From Demequina lutea (lineage in GTDB: Bacteria > Actinomycetota > Actinomycetes > Actinomycetales > Demequinaceae), in NCBI RefSeq assembly GCF_013409005.1, contig NZ_JACBZO010000001.1, positions 2,356,001 to 2,420,000 of the forward strand: DNA of 64,000 nucleotides. The letters are read 5' to 3'. A program made the translations under genes and the position numbers. Positions 16,335 to 25,000 of this stretch are shown here, one piece after another. Each line of letters starts with the position of its first letter. The stretch's first letter is position 1. A model generated the notes under the pieces. That model ran no database searches, was not told the origin of the DNA, and saw only the letters and a program-made list of their open reading frames with translations.

Positions 16335-16922
16335 TTACTGGCCTTCCTTGGTGATGCCTCGCATGATGAAGTCGACGAGCTGATCAGTGTCTACGTCGCG
16401 AGTGGACATGAACATCGGCATCGCTGTTCCGAACGTCAGAAGCCTGATGAAGAAGAAGGCGAGACCCGGTTCGATGCGAAATTTGTCAGCATCGGGCGCG
16501 AAGAGCTTGGAGAAGATGGCCTTGGCGCGGACATCGGCGTCGGACCTGTGGGAGGGATCTCTCGGCGGCTTGTGGTGGCCGAGCGCGGAGACCACACCGA
16601 TGACACCCGCGAACCTCTCCCTGAAGACCTCGACGACCGCCCTGATCTTGTCCTCAAGTTCCAGGTGGGGGTCGATGCGCTCGAGAGCCGCATAGGTCGG
16701 CTCCGGATCCATGAACCTGGCGACAGCCAGTTGGATGAGTTCGTCCTTGTCGGCGAACGCGCGGAAGATGGTGCCCTCCGCGATGCCCGCAGCATCGGCG
16801 ATCTCCTTGGTCGTGACATCGGCGCCGCGGCTGAGGAGCAAGGGGACGACGGCGTCGAGTATCGACTCGCGCCTGTCCTCGACGGACATGCGCGGGGCTC
16901 GGCTTGGAATGGGCGTCGACAC
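16335..16922 (-). CDS. TetR-family transcriptional repressor
   Basis: 195-aa TetR regulator. The HTH lies near residues 15-60 (ESILDAVVPLLLSRGADVTTKEIADAAGIAEGTIFRAFADKD, split here by family helices); the C-terminal domain is variable. The start is uncertain: GTG 16922 gives a usual family length, and ATG 16889 (MSVEDRRES) is also possible; neither has a good ribosome-binding site. A perfect 16-bp palindrome 16 bases upstream of the GTG is the probable operator, implying autoregulated control of the exporter operon and induction by an exported compound. Confidence 0.9.
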   Translation of the reverse strand: MSTPIPSRAPRMSVEDRRESILDAVVPLLLSRGADVTTKEIADAAGIAEGTIFRAFADKDELIQLAVARFMDPEPTYAALERIDPHLELEDKIRAVVEVFRERFAGVIGVVSALGHHKPPRDPSHRSDADVRAKAIFSKLFAPDADKFRIEPGLAFFFIRLLTFGTAMPMFMSTRDVDTDQLVDFIMRGITKEGQ

Positions 16923-16937
16923 CCGAGAATCATAAGT

Positions 16938-16953
16938 GAGTGAGCGCTCACTC
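16938..16953. promoter_or_regulatory. Perfect palindromic operator of the TetR-exporter operon
   Basis: The 16-base sequence GAGTGAGCGCTCACTC is fully self-complementary and lies immediately upstream of the TetR coding region. Size, symmetry and position match TetR-family operators. It may also affect the divergent plus-strand gene at 17060. Confidence 0.75.
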
Positions 16954-17059
16954 CGCAAGTCGAGGCGGGCGTTCAGTCCACGGCGATGTGGCCCGTGTTG
17001 CCCCTCTCCCCTGCGCGACTTCCGCCACTGTTTCAACCGTCCGGGCCTACCCTTGGCAT

Positions 17060-17815
17060 GTGCCACTTCCCGACGTCCTTGAACTCCCGCTTGCAATCAA
17101 CCTGCTAGCGGTATTCTTTGGCGCCCTCGGCGGCACCCTGCGTGCGGGTGAGGACGAACACACCGACCTCGTGGGCGTCTTTACGCTCGCGGCGGCGATG
17201 GGTTTCGGCGGCGGGCTCGTGCGTGATCTGCTGCTTGGCAATCTGCCCCCTGCCGCCTTTCGCGATCCCTCGTACCTGATCGTCGCGGCGGCCGCTGCCG
17301 GGCTCGGCATGCTGTTCCTTTACTACCTACGCAAGCTAGGGCCCGTGCTGTGGCCGATCGACACGATCGTCATCGGCCTCTTCGCGTGCGTCGGCACCAA
17401 CGCCGCGCTCATCGCGGATCTGGGCATGTTGCCCGCGATCATCATCGGCACGATCGCGTCGGTCGGCGGGCTCATTCTGTCCGACCTCCTGCAGGGAAGG
17501 CCATCCTCGATCATGTACGTCGGCCCGCCCAACGCGGTCGCGGGCCTGGCGGGTGCCGTGACATACGCGCTGCTCTACACGGGCACACGGCCGCTGATCT
17601 CGATCGGCATCGCGGTGATCGCCACGGTTCTGGTGCGGCTCACCGGCCCCTTGTTCCACATGAACGTGCCGCAACCGCGCATGCGCGCCTACGAACTCAG
17701 ACTCAAGCGAGCGGGCAACCTCACGCCCCGGCGCTCGGCTCGCAACGCGCGACGTGTGCGTCGCAGTGCGGGCGGCGGCATCGGCAGCAACAGCGGCACC
17801 AGCCCAACGCTCTAG
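17060..17815 (+). CDS. TRIC / UPF0126 family membrane protein
   Basis: 251-aa integral membrane protein of the prokaryotic TRIC cation-channel (formerly UPF0126, 'glycine transporter') family. Two repeated three-helix units each contain a glycine-rich kink: GFGGGLVRDLLLG in the first and SVGGLILSDLLQG in the second. The C-terminal ~45 residues are Arg-rich and cytoplasmic. GTG 17060 places the first hydrophobic helix 10 residues from the N-terminus; more upstream starts add a non-homologous tail. Monovalent-cation conductance is known for some homologues; ion and role here are not determined. Confidence 0.85.
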   Translation: MPLPDVLELPLAINLLAVFFGALGGTLRAGEDEHTDLVGVFTLAAAMGFGGGLVRDLLLGNLPPAAFRDPSYLIVAAAAAGLGMLFLYYLRKLGPVLWPIDTIVIGLFACVGTNAALIADLGMLPAIIIGTIASVGGLILSDLLQGRPSSIMYVGPPNAVAGLAGAVTYALLYTGTRPLISIGIAVIATVLVRLTGPLFHMNVPQPRMRAYELRLKRAGNLTPRRSARNARRVRRSAGGGIGSNSGTSPTL

Positions 17816-17924
17816 CGCCGCCGCTCATCCGCCCGCGTCGTAGTCGGCGCTGGTGACCACCCACTATCCACAGACCAGCCCTAATCCCGCACCACGCGCT
17901 CCCCTTGTCCGGTACTCCTCGTAC

Positions 17925-18881
17925 ATGCGAAACAACGACGCGGTCACGCTCGTCGAGACATTGAAACGAACACCCCACGCCCACGACCGACACGCGATCG
18001 AGCGCCGGTGGCCCCGAGCAGCACTGCGCGCGGCCGTTCGCAGCGGCGCTGTCACGCGTTTGTTGCCGACGCTCTACGCCGCCACAGAGCACGCCGAGTC
18101 AACATTGACGCGAGCGCATGCGGCGACCACGTGGGTAGGATCTGGCTCCGTCGTCATCGGAGCGGCCGCAGCATCGGCATGGGAACTGTGCGAGCCTCCG
18201 CGAGTCATCACGGTGACCGCACCTCTCTCGATGTCGCGCGCTGTGCCCCCGTGGCTCTCGCTCAAGCGCTTGGCCGAGCGCCCTCCGTCCGCTCTCTGGC
18301 ATGGGTGCCCCGTCGCCATGCCAGGGTGGGCGATCGCCACTGCGTATGGCCACCTGCCTCGCCACCAAGCCGACGAAATGGTGTACCGCGCCGTGCGGCG
18401 AGGGCTCGCCACACCAGGCGAAATCGGTGAAGTTGCCGCGAGTCTGAGTTCCGTACGCCACCGGAGGGAGCTCGAATCAACGTTGGCTGCAGCGGCGGCC
18501 GGTTCGGAGAGTTACTTGGAGACCGTCGGACTGAGGGCCGTCTTTTCGACGAATGACTTCGCGGGTTTCATTCGCCAGCACCGTGTCCTGGCCGACGGCG
18601 CGAGTTACCGACTCGACATGTACGACCCTGTCACACGCACCGCGGTGGAACTCGACGGCGCCGTCGCACACGGGGGTGCGGGCCAACGAGAGCGCGACGC
18701 TCGCCGCGACGTGCGGCTCGCGTCCATCGGCATCGTGACACTTCGCTTCGTGTATCGCGATCTGACGGAGCGGCCTGCCTGGTGCAGAGCGATGGTCACG
18801 AGCGCGACGGCGCGACGTGGGGTCGCGCGAGTGGGCATGAGCGGCGACTCAGACGCGTCGCATGCGTTTGAGTGGGCATGA
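17925..18881 (+). CDS. AbiEi-like HTH / DUF559 (Vsr-fold) protein
   Basis: 318-aa protein of a large actinobacterial family. The N-terminal third resembles AbiEi antitoxin-like winged helices (AVRSGAVTRLLPTLYAATE). The C-terminal ~100 residues match DUF559, related to very-short-patch endonucleases: YRLDMYDP...TAVELDG..H....RERDARRDVRLASIGIVTLRFVYRDL, carrying the D-x(n)-E-x-D arrangement of PD-(D/E)XK folds. ATG 17925 was preferred over an upstream GTG. No toxin partner lies beside it, so a toxin-antitoxin role is not supported. Its last codons lie within a 22-bp direct repeat (18831-18852 and 18872-18893). Confidence 0.7.
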   Translation: MRNNDAVTLVETLKRTPHAHDRHAIERRWPRAALRAAVRSGAVTRLLPTLYAATEHAESTLTRAHAATTWVGSGSVVIGAAAASAWELCEPPRVITVTAPLSMSRAVPPWLSLKRLAERPPSALWHGCPVAMPGWAIATAYGHLPRHQADEMVYRAVRRGLATPGEIGEVAASLSSVRHRRELESTLAAAAAGSESYLETVGLRAVFSTNDFAGFIRQHRVLADGASYRLDMYDPVTRTAVELDGAVAHGGAGQRERDARRDVRLASIGIVTLRFVYRDLTERPAWCRAMVTSATARRGVARVGMSGDSDASHAFEWA

Positions 18882-18893
18882 GCGCCGACTCAG
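18831..18893. repeat. 22-bp direct repeat pair at the end of the DUF559 gene
   Basis: Two 22-base copies at 18831-18852 and 18872-18893 differ at one base. The gene's TGA stop (18879-18881) lies in the second copy, so the duplication shaped the protein's C-terminus. Origin unknown. Confidence 0.7.
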
Positions 18894-18967
18894 TGGTGAA
18901 ACGGGGGGATCAAGCTCCCGGGCAGCCAAAATCGGCTGGAGCGGGACGCGGACCGGCTGGCAACGCT

Positions 18968-19891
18968 CTAACGCGCGACCGAGACTCCAGGCACGGAGCC
19001 CGCCGTGTGCACGCAGCTCCACGAGTCCCCGCCGATGCCCTCGGCCCACCCCGGCGTTCCCGTCACCAGACCTCCGGCGGCGAGAGCCGTACCAATCACC
19101 AGCACGGACGGCCCCGCGCCAGACACCACTGCGGGCAGACCGCGCTCACGCAGGTACTCGATCATCGCCGCTGCTGACGGCATGACGGACGCGCGGTAAC
19201 CCTGGTGGAGTCGATCCTCGGTCGCCGCCCACAGGCGCTCGGGGTGGCCCGAAAGGGCGGCTACCAGGAGCGCGGCGCGTCCCACGTTGAACGCGGCATC
19301 GTGGTGAGGCACCTTCTCGGGCAGGACCGCGCGCGCCTCTTTGGTGGGTAGGACGGCGCGTGGAATCAGCACCGCGGTTTCGATGCCCTGCGCCACGTCG
19401 AGCGGCACCGCATGCGCGCCCTCATGGTCGAGCCATGCCACCGTCGCCCCGCCCCAAATCGCCGGGGCGGCATTGTCGGGGTGACCCTCGAACTCGGTGG
19501 CGAGGCGCAGCATCGCCTCGTTGTCGAGAACCTCAGGCTCGGCGAGCAGCCCGCGGACGGCCGCGATTCCCGCCACCACCGCTGCGGCCGAGGAGCCGAG
19601 CCCCTTCCCATGCGGGATGGAATTGCGGGCCACGATGCGCAGGCCCGTGTGCGGTACGCCCACCGCGTCGGACGCTGCGCGGATCGCGCGGACGATCAGG
19701 TGAGTCTCGTCGCGCGGAAGGGTTTCCGCCCCCTCGCCCTCGATTTCGATCTCGACGCGCGGCGAACCGAGCGCCCAGACCTCGACCTCATCGGTGACGC
19801 CCATGGCCATGCCCAGCGAATCGAAGCCGGGGCCAAGGTTGCCTGCGGTCGCGGGAACGGTGACGGTGACGTGGTCGGTGGCGTAACGCAT
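18968..19891 (-). CDS. thrB: Homoserine kinase
   Basis: 307-aa GHMP kinase phosphorylating homoserine with ATP, the penultimate step of threonine synthesis. Motif 1 PATAGNLGPGFDSLGMA (13-29), the ATP-binding PHGKGLGSSAAAVVAGI near 94, and the C-terminal VVSGAGPSVLV are all present. It follows thrC by 8 bases in the order hom-thrC-thrB, as in other actinobacteria. The rho gene that usually follows thrB in this phylum is absent. Confidence 0.97.
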   Translation of the reverse strand: MRYATDHVTVTVPATAGNLGPGFDSLGMAMGVTDEVEVWALGSPRVEIEIEGEGAETLPRDETHLIVRAIRAASDAVGVPHTGLRIVARNSIPHGKGLGSSAAAVVAGIAAVRGLLAEPEVLDNEAMLRLATEFEGHPDNAAPAIWGGATVAWLDHEGAHAVPLDVAQGIETAVLIPRAVLPTKEARAVLPEKVPHHDAAFNVGRAALLVAALSGHPERLWAATEDRLHQGYRASVMPSAAAMIEYLRERGLPAVVSGAGPSVLVIGTALAAGGLVTGTPGWAEGIGGDSWSCVHTAGSVPGVSVAR

Positions 19892-19899
19892 GGCGCGCC

Positions 19900-20958
19900 C
19901 TACAACCCCAACACGGCAGCGGCCGCGTCGACGTCAACGGGGATCACGGCGGGGTTGACCTCGCGGCCCGCGAGCGCGGTCGCGGTGTCCTTCAGCCCGT
20001 TTCCGGTCACGGTGCACGTGATGGTGGCCCCGCGCGGCACCTCGCCCGCGGCGGCGGCGGCGAGCAAACCGGCGATGGGTGCGGCCGATGCCGGCTCCAC
20101 AAACACTCCCACCTCGGCGGCGAGCCGGGCCTGGGCGGACAGGATCGCCTCGTCTGTCACGGCCCGGATCCAGCCACCGGACTCATCGCGGGCCGCGATG
20201 GCGAGATCCCACGACGCCGGCTTGCCGATGCGGATGGCGGTGGCGACCGTCTCGGGGTCCTTGATGGGGTGGCCCACGACGAATGGCGCGGCCCCGGCGG
20301 CCTGCACTCCCCAAATCTTGGGACGGCGCGTCGAAACCCCGGCGTCGGCGTACTCCTTGAAGCCCATCCAGTACGCGGAGATGTTGCCGGCATTCCCGAC
20401 GGGAAGCATGTGAATATCGGGGGCGTCGCCCAGCTGGTCGACGATCTCAAAGGCCGCGGTCTTCTGGCCCTGGAGCCGGTATGGGTTCACGGAGTTGACC
20501 AGCGCGATCGGGTAGTTCTCGCTGAGCTCGCGCACGATGTCGAGGCACTCGTCGAAGTTGCCGTCCACCTGCACGAGGTCGGCGCCGTGGACGATGGCCT
20601 GCGCCATCTTGCCAGCCGCGATCTTGCCCTGAGGGATCATCACGACGCAGCGCAGCCCCGCGTGGGCGGCGTACGCGGCGGCCGAGGCGGAGGTGTTTCC
20701 CGTGGAGGCGCACACCACCGTGTGGTCCCCGTCCTTGACCACTTGGGTGATCGCCGATGTCATGCCGCGGTCCTTGAAGGAGCCGGTGGGGTTCATGCCC
20801 TCAAACTTGACGAAGACCTCGGCGCCCACCTCGGAGGAGATCTTCTCCGCGTAGATCAACGGAGTGCCTCCCTCGCCGAGCGTCACGATGCGGTCGGCCG
20901 CGTCAAACGGCAGGAGGTCCAGGTATTCATTGATGATCCCTCGCCACACGTGAGCCAC
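19900..20958 (-). CDS. thrC: Threonine synthase
   Basis: 352-aa PLP enzyme converting O-phosphohomoserine to threonine. The PLP lysine is K62 in [11 protein letters not shown]; the Asn of [15 protein letters not shown] binds the cofactor ring and [11 protein letters not shown] forms the phosphate loop. Length is typical of the actinobacterial short type. It starts 2 bases after hom and ends 8 bases before thrB, so the three genes are one transcript. Confidence 0.97.
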   Translation of the reverse strand: MAHVWRGIINEYLDLLPFDAADRIVTLGEGGTPLIYAEKISSEVGAEVFVKFEGMNPTGSFKDRGMTSAITQVVKDGDHTVVCASTGNTSASAAAYAAHAGLRCVVMIPQGKIAAGKMAQAIVHGADLVQVDGNFDECLDIVRELSENYPIALVNSVNPYRLQGQKTAAFEIVDQLGDAPDIHMLPVGNAGNISAYWMGFKEYADAGVSTRRPKIWGVQAAGAAPFVVGHPIKDPETVATAIRIGKPASWDLAIAARDESGGWIRAVTDEAILSAQARLAAEVGVFVEPASAAPIAGLLAAAAAGEVPRGATITCTVTGNGLKDTATALAGREVNPAVIPVDVDAAAAVLGL

Positions 20959-20960
20959 GA

Positions 20961-22259
20961 CTACTCTCCTTCGATTCTAAGCACGGATCGGATCTCGGTC
21001 ACGGCGTCCGAGGAGCGCAGCGCATCAAGCACCGCAGTCACGTCGCTTTCGGGTGCCCGATGCGTCGCGATCGCCAGGGTGGCCAGTCCGGTTCCCACCC
21101 CTCCCGCTTGTTGCCTTACGGTCTCGATCGACACGCCGCTCTGGGCCAGCATGGCCGCGATGGCCGCGAGTACTCCGGGCCGATCGGGAACGGTCATTCG
21201 CAGCTGGAAGCGCGACGACGATGCGGAGATGGGCAATACGGGAAGGTCACCGTAGTGCGACTCGCGCGGCCCCCTACCGCCTCGAGCGATGTGGCGGGCC
21301 ACTGACACGACATCACCAAGAACGGCCGACGCGGTGGGCGTTCCTCCCGCTCCTTGGCCGTAGAACATCAGGTCGCCTGCAGCCTCGGCCTCGACAAAGA
21401 CGGCGTTATAGGCGCCGTGAACGCTCGCAAGCGGGTGCGACAGAGGGACGAGCGCGGGGTGCACGCGCACAGAAACGCCACCGTCACCACCCTCCCCCGT
21501 GCGTTCCGCGATCGCGAGCAGTTTGATGACGTGACCGGAATCGGTAGCCGCGGCGACGTCGGCGGCGGTGATGGCGGAGATGCCCTCGCGGTACACGTCG
21601 CCCAGCGGCACGCGCTGGTGGAACGCGAGGCTGGCGAGGATCGCGGCCTTGGCGGCGGCGTCGAAACCGTCGACATCGGCGGAGGGGTCCGCCTCGGCGT
21701 AGCCCAGGTCCTGGGCCTGCTTGACGGCGACTTCGTAGTCGAGGCCCCGCGCGGTCATCTCGTCGAGCACGTAGTTGGTAGTGCCGTTGACGATGCCGAG
21801 AATGCGGCGCACATGGTCGCCCGCGAGAGACTCGCGCACCGGCCGGATGATCGGGATGGCGCCCGCGACCGCGGCCTCGAAGTAGAGGTCGACATTGGCG
21901 GCGTCGGCGGCCTCATAGAGCTCGGGGCCATGGGCGGCGAGCAGGGCCTTGTTGGCGGTGACGACTCCGGCGCCCGCGGCGATCGCCTTGAGGATGATCG
22001 ACTTGGCAGGCTCGATGCCGCCCATGAGTTCCACCACGACGTCCGCCTTCGCGATCAACGCGTCGGCGTCGTCCGTGAGCAGTGCGGGGTCTAGACCCAC
22101 GCGATCCTTGCCGATGTCGCGTACGTAGACGCCAACGACTTCGAGCGGGGCGCCTACACGGCTGGCAAGGTCCGCGGACTGCTCCGTGAGCAGCCGGGCC
22201 ACCTGAGAACCGACGGTTCCTGGGCCGAACAGGGCGATCTTCACGGGGGTATCAGACAC
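20961..22259 (-). CDS. hom: Homoserine dehydrogenase with ACT domain
   Basis: 432-aa NAD(P)-dependent enzyme reducing aspartate semialdehyde to homoserine. An N-terminal Rossmann motif [11 protein letters not shown] (11-21), the catalytic region ([14 protein letters not shown], and [22 protein letters not shown] around 220-240, two adjacent stretches), and a C-terminal ACT domain from about residue 350 ([18 protein letters not shown]) that usually senses threonine. GTG 22259 was chosen over an internal GTG at 22244. First gene of hom-thrC-thrB. The lysA gene normally just upstream lies 17.6 kb away here. Confidence 0.96.
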   Translation of the reverse strand: MSDTPVKIALFGPGTVGSQVARLLTEQSADLASRVGAPLEVVGVYVRDIGKDRVGLDPALLTDDADALIAKADVVVELMGGIEPAKSIILKAIAAGAGVVTANKALLAAHGPELYEAADAANVDLYFEAAVAGAIPIIRPVRESLAGDHVRRILGIVNGTTNYVLDEMTARGLDYEVAVKQAQDLGYAEADPSADVDGFDAAAKAAILASLAFHQRVPLGDVYREGISAITAADVAAATDSGHVIKLLAIAERTGEGGDGGVSVRVHPALVPLSHPLASVHGAYNAVFVEAEAAGDLMFYGQGAGGTPTASAVLGDVVSVARHIARGGRGPRESHYGDLPVLPISASSSRFQLRMTVPDRPGVLAAIAAMLAQSGVSIETVRQQAGGVGTGLATLAIATHRAPESDVTAVLDALRSSDAVTEIRSVLRIEGE

Positions 22260-22323
22260 GCGCACAACTCTAGCGGGCGCGCCGCCCAGCCCGCCCACAG
22301 CCCGATGCGGCCACAATGGCCGA

Positions 22324-23190
22324 GTGTCGGATCGCCGGGTTTTTGCGCGCGAGCGCTGGACCCTGCCCCGGATCTCCGCCTTCGCCATCCGGTTCCTATG
22401 GCTCCAGCTCCAGTCCCTCGTGTTCGCCCTGGTCGTCTTTGCCGCGATCGCCATCACCAGCGTCGTCTCGCTGCCCATCCCCAGATACGACGCGCTTCTC
22501 ATCATCGGCATCGCGCTCACCCTTGGGCTGTGGTGGGCGGGTTGGGAGTCCGGCCGGGAGGTGGCCGTCATCTGCGCCTTCCACATCCTTGGCGTGACGA
22601 TGGAGTTCTTCAAGGTGCACGCAGGGTCGTGGGACTATCCAGAGGACGCGTACACGAAGGTCGCGGGCGTGCCGCTGTACGCGGGATTCATGTACGCCGC
22701 CGTGGGCTCGTACATCGTGCAGGCGTGGAGGCGCATGGAGCTACGGGTCACGCACTTTCGCCCCCTGCCGATGACGATCCTGGCCGTCGCTGCGTACCTC
22801 AACTTCTTCACCCACCACTGGATCTGGGATCTGCGTTGGCTCATCGCGGTGCTGTTCGTCATCGAGATGCGCCGCACGATGGTCCACTTCACGGTCGGCA
22901 CTCACCGCTACTTCATGCCGCTCGCCGTGTCATTTGTCGCCATCGGCTTTGGGCTATGGATCGCCGAAAATGCCGCCACGTTCATGGGCGCCTGGGAATA
23001 CCCCAACCAGCGCGAGATCTGGGAGGCGGTCCACGTGGGCAAGTTCGGCTCCTGGTCGCTGCTGGTGTCGCTCAGCTTTGTGCTGGTGGCGACCATCAAA
23101 CGCTTCGAGGGCGAGCTCTACGGCGTGCGCGGCCAGCGTCCCACGGTCGAGACGATCGCGGACGAGCGCATCGCAGACGAACCCGCCTAG
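22324..23190 (+). CDS. DUF817 family integral membrane protein
   Basis: 288-aa multi-spanning membrane protein with about eight hydrophobic helices and conserved DUF817 segments (GVTMEFFKVHAGSWDYPE, GVPLYAGFMYAAVGSYI, HHWIWDLRW, WEYPNQREIWE). GTG start. The function of the family is unknown; acidic and His/Trp-rich conserved membrane residues suggest an enzyme or carrier for a small lipid-like compound, but nothing firmer can be said. It diverges from hom and shares its final CTAG with the opposite-strand hydrolase gene: each strand reads TAG within these four bases. Confidence 0.82.
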   Translation: MSDRRVFARERWTLPRISAFAIRFLWLQLQSLVFALVVFAAIAITSVVSLPIPRYDALLIIGIALTLGLWWAGWESGREVAVICAFHILGVTMEFFKVHAGSWDYPEDAYTKVAGVPLYAGFMYAAVGSYIVQAWRRMELRVTHFRPLPMTILAVAAYLNFFTHHWIWDLRWLIAVLFVIEMRRTMVHFTVGTHRYFMPLAVSFVAIGFGLWIAENAATFMGAWEYPNQREIWEAVHVGKFGSWSLLVSLSFVLVATIKRFEGELYGVRGQRPTVETIADERIADEPA

Positions 23191-23939
23191 TTCAGTGCCG
23201 TCTCAATACCCCGTGGCAGGTCGATCACTCGGCTTCCGAGCCCGTATGCCGAAAGGCCCGCGAGCGCGGCCACACGCCGCTGACTGAAGTGTGCCCAACC
23301 GTCGACGTGCACGGGAACGATGGCGGCCTCGGGCCACAGGGCAGCCACCTTGGCCGCGCGGTCGGCGTTGAGCGTGAGGATGACGGGGCCGCGGGTGGGC
23401 ACCGACGCCGCACCCATGCACAGCACGGCGATCGCCACATCGGGGTGAGCCTTCGCGATGCGCTTCGCGACGGATACCAGGGCGTTGTCGCCCGAGAAGT
23501 ACACGGTGGGCCAACCCTCCGCGCGCAGAATGAAGCCGATGACGGGGCCGACGAGCGGCGCGATCGCCTTGGGGCCGTGCAACGCCTCGACCGCGGTGAC
23601 CGTCACCGGCGTCGGCCCATCGATCGTCACGACGTCGCCGGGCGCCATGCCCTTGAAGCCCGCCTTACGCTCCGCGCCGGCCTCGGTGGTCAGGGCGAGG
23701 GTCGCGCCGCGCGCCACCTGCTCGCCCGATGTGTCGAGGTTGTCGGGGTGGTGGTCGTGAGACACGAGCGCCAGGTCGATGGGCGGCAGCGCGTCGGCGT
23801 CGATCGCGGGGCCCTCGGTCTTGACCAGGTAGCTGTTGGGGCCGGGCGGATCGAACGTCGGGTCGGTGACGATGGTCAATCCCGCGTAGCGGAGGACGAT
23901 GGTGGGGCCACCCACCAGGGCTGCGGTGACGGTGTTCAT
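23187..23939 (-). CDS. MBL-fold metal-dependent hydrolase (UlaG-like)
   Basis: 250-aa metallo-beta-lactamase-fold protein. Core features: TIVTDPTFDPPG near 22-33, the metal motif SHDHHPDN (60-67), STGDN-like FSGDN near 150, and a late VHVDGWAHF. The motif is HxHHPDN rather than the standard HxHxDH, a variant I associate with an actinobacterial subgroup of UlaG/L-ascorbate-6-phosphate-lactonase-like proteins. ATG 23939 places the first strand directly after the start. Substrate unknown; isolated from operons. Confidence 0.8.
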   Translation of the reverse strand: MNTVTAALVGGPTIVLRYAGLTIVTDPTFDPPGPNSYLVKTEGPAIDADALPPIDLALVSHDHHPDNLDTSGEQVARGATLALTTEAGAERKAGFKGMAPGDVVTIDGPTPVTVTAVEALHGPKAIAPLVGPVIGFILRAEGWPTVYFSGDNALVSVAKRIAKAHPDVAIAVLCMGAASVPTRGPVILTLNADRAAKVAALWPEAAIVPVHVDGWAHFSQRRVAALAGLSAYGLGSRVIDLPRGIETALN

Positions 23940-24011
23940 AAGACGAGCATGCCTTGCCGAGCCACGCTCGCGCGCGACCCACGCCCCGCTCCCACGCCAT
24001 AGAGTCGTGCC

Positions 24012-24560
24012 GTGTCCGATCTCGCCCGCGTCCTCATGGTCTGCACCGGAAACATCTGCCGCTCTCCCGCGATGCATTACCTCGCCGCTCGCGACTGGGC
24101 GGGCGCCGCCGAGGTCTCGTCGGCGGGAACCCACGCGGAGACCGGCATGGACGCGACGCCGGATATCCGCCGCTCCGCCGCCGATCGGGGCCTGGCGATT
24201 CCCAGGCATCGGCCGATGCAGCTGACGGCCGCGTTCGTGTCGCGCGCCGACCTGGTCCTGGTGGCGACCGAGGCGCATGCGCGTTGGATTTCCAGCGAGA
24301 TGGGCGGATTACCGGATCACGTATTCGGGCTCAAGCAGGCTGCCGCGCTCGCGTTGAGGGCCGATGCCCCCGGCGGGGACACTGCGGCCGAGCACTTGCG
24401 TGGCGCCGCGGCCGCTTTGCTCGCGGAGCAACGCCGAGAGCCCGCACCTCTGCGTAGCCTCGACGACCCGTGGGCGCGCGACCCCGGGACCTATGACCGG
24501 GTCATCGGCGATATTTTCGAAGCCGTGTCAGCGCTCACGACCTGGGCCCGCGTGGGCTGA
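24012..24560 (+). CDS. Low-molecular-weight protein tyrosine phosphatase family protein
   Basis: 182-aa LMW-PTP-fold protein. The phosphate-binding loop C-x5-R is intact at 11-17 (CTGNICRSP), with the strand-loop FLVLVAT-like middle region and a probable general-acid Asp in LDDPWARD near 155. Somewhat longer than the ~160-residue core enzymes. GTG start. It could dephosphorylate protein tyrosine or arginine residues. No kinase or exopolysaccharide genes are beside it, so the target is unknown. Confidence 0.85.
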   Translation: MSDLARVLMVCTGNICRSPAMHYLAARDWAGAAEVSSAGTHAETGMDATPDIRRSAADRGLAIPRHRPMQLTAAFVSRADLVLVATEAHARWISSEMGGLPDHVFGLKQAAALALRADAPGGDTAAEHLRGAAAALLAEQRREPAPLRSLDDPWARDPGTYDRVIGDIFEAVSALTTWARVG

Positions 24561-24588
24561 CGTCGCGGCGCCGAGCGACCGGGCCCCG

Positions 24589-24897
24589 TTAGTCGGACTT
24601 CATTATCCAATTTGGCGCGACATCCAGCACGCCCTGTACCAGGCTGTCGATGCTGCCCTCACCGCCACCTACGCCGGGCCCGTGGTCTTCCCTCGTGTCG
24701 GCGGCGCCGTCCGGGTCGTCCTCTGAGAACGCGGCCTCGTCTGACATGGCCCTGCCTACGGACTCGTCAATCGCCTCGAACTCGGTGTGCCCGTACTTTG
24801 CGCGCTCCGTCCCGACCTCGTTGGCGATGTCGACGAGCGCCTGGGTTCCCTCGTGCACTTTCTGGTCCTCTTGTGATTCCTTGCTGGACTCGTTCAT
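24589..24897 (-). CDS. Small acidic hypothetical protein
   Basis: 102-aa, strongly acidic, probably soluble and partly disordered, with a Gly-rich tail region (GPGVGGGEGS). ATG 24897 was chosen because AAAGGGAT precedes it within the longer open frame. I do not recognise a family. The first ~35 residues resemble those of the small protein at 39593-39769 (both M-x-ES..ES and AL..IA.E...ER). A short hairpin (24928-24942) lies between it and the LacI-type regulator gene upstream. Confidence 0.55.
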   Translation of the reverse strand: MNESSKESQEDQKVHEGTQALVDIANEVGTERAKYGHTEFEAIDESVGRAMSDEAAFSEDDPDGAADTREDHGPGVGGGEGSIDSLVQGVLDVAPNWIMKSD

Positions 24898-25000
24898 GGG
24901 CGTTGATCCCTTTCGATTGTCCATCGCGGGCGGAAACCGCCCACTCAGGCAACGGAGAGGTCAACGGAAGCGTTCCGATGGCGTCCCTGATCCTCGCCTA

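Noticed and set aside
14874-16943. A 689-codon plus-strand open frame opposite the ABC exporter gene
   Set aside because: Its product is an Asp/Glu/Arg/His-rich shadow of GC-rich codons with no family motif, while the minus strand encodes a complete exporter.
16335-17096. Longer TetR product starting at 17096
   Set aside because: The extra N-terminal residues would be encoded across the operator palindrome and show no homology; a 195-residue protein fits the family.
17925-18881. Toxin-antitoxin module from the AbiEi-like N-terminus
   Set aside because: No AbiEii-like toxin gene is adjacent, and the C-terminal DUF559 domain is common in stand-alone actinobacterial proteins.
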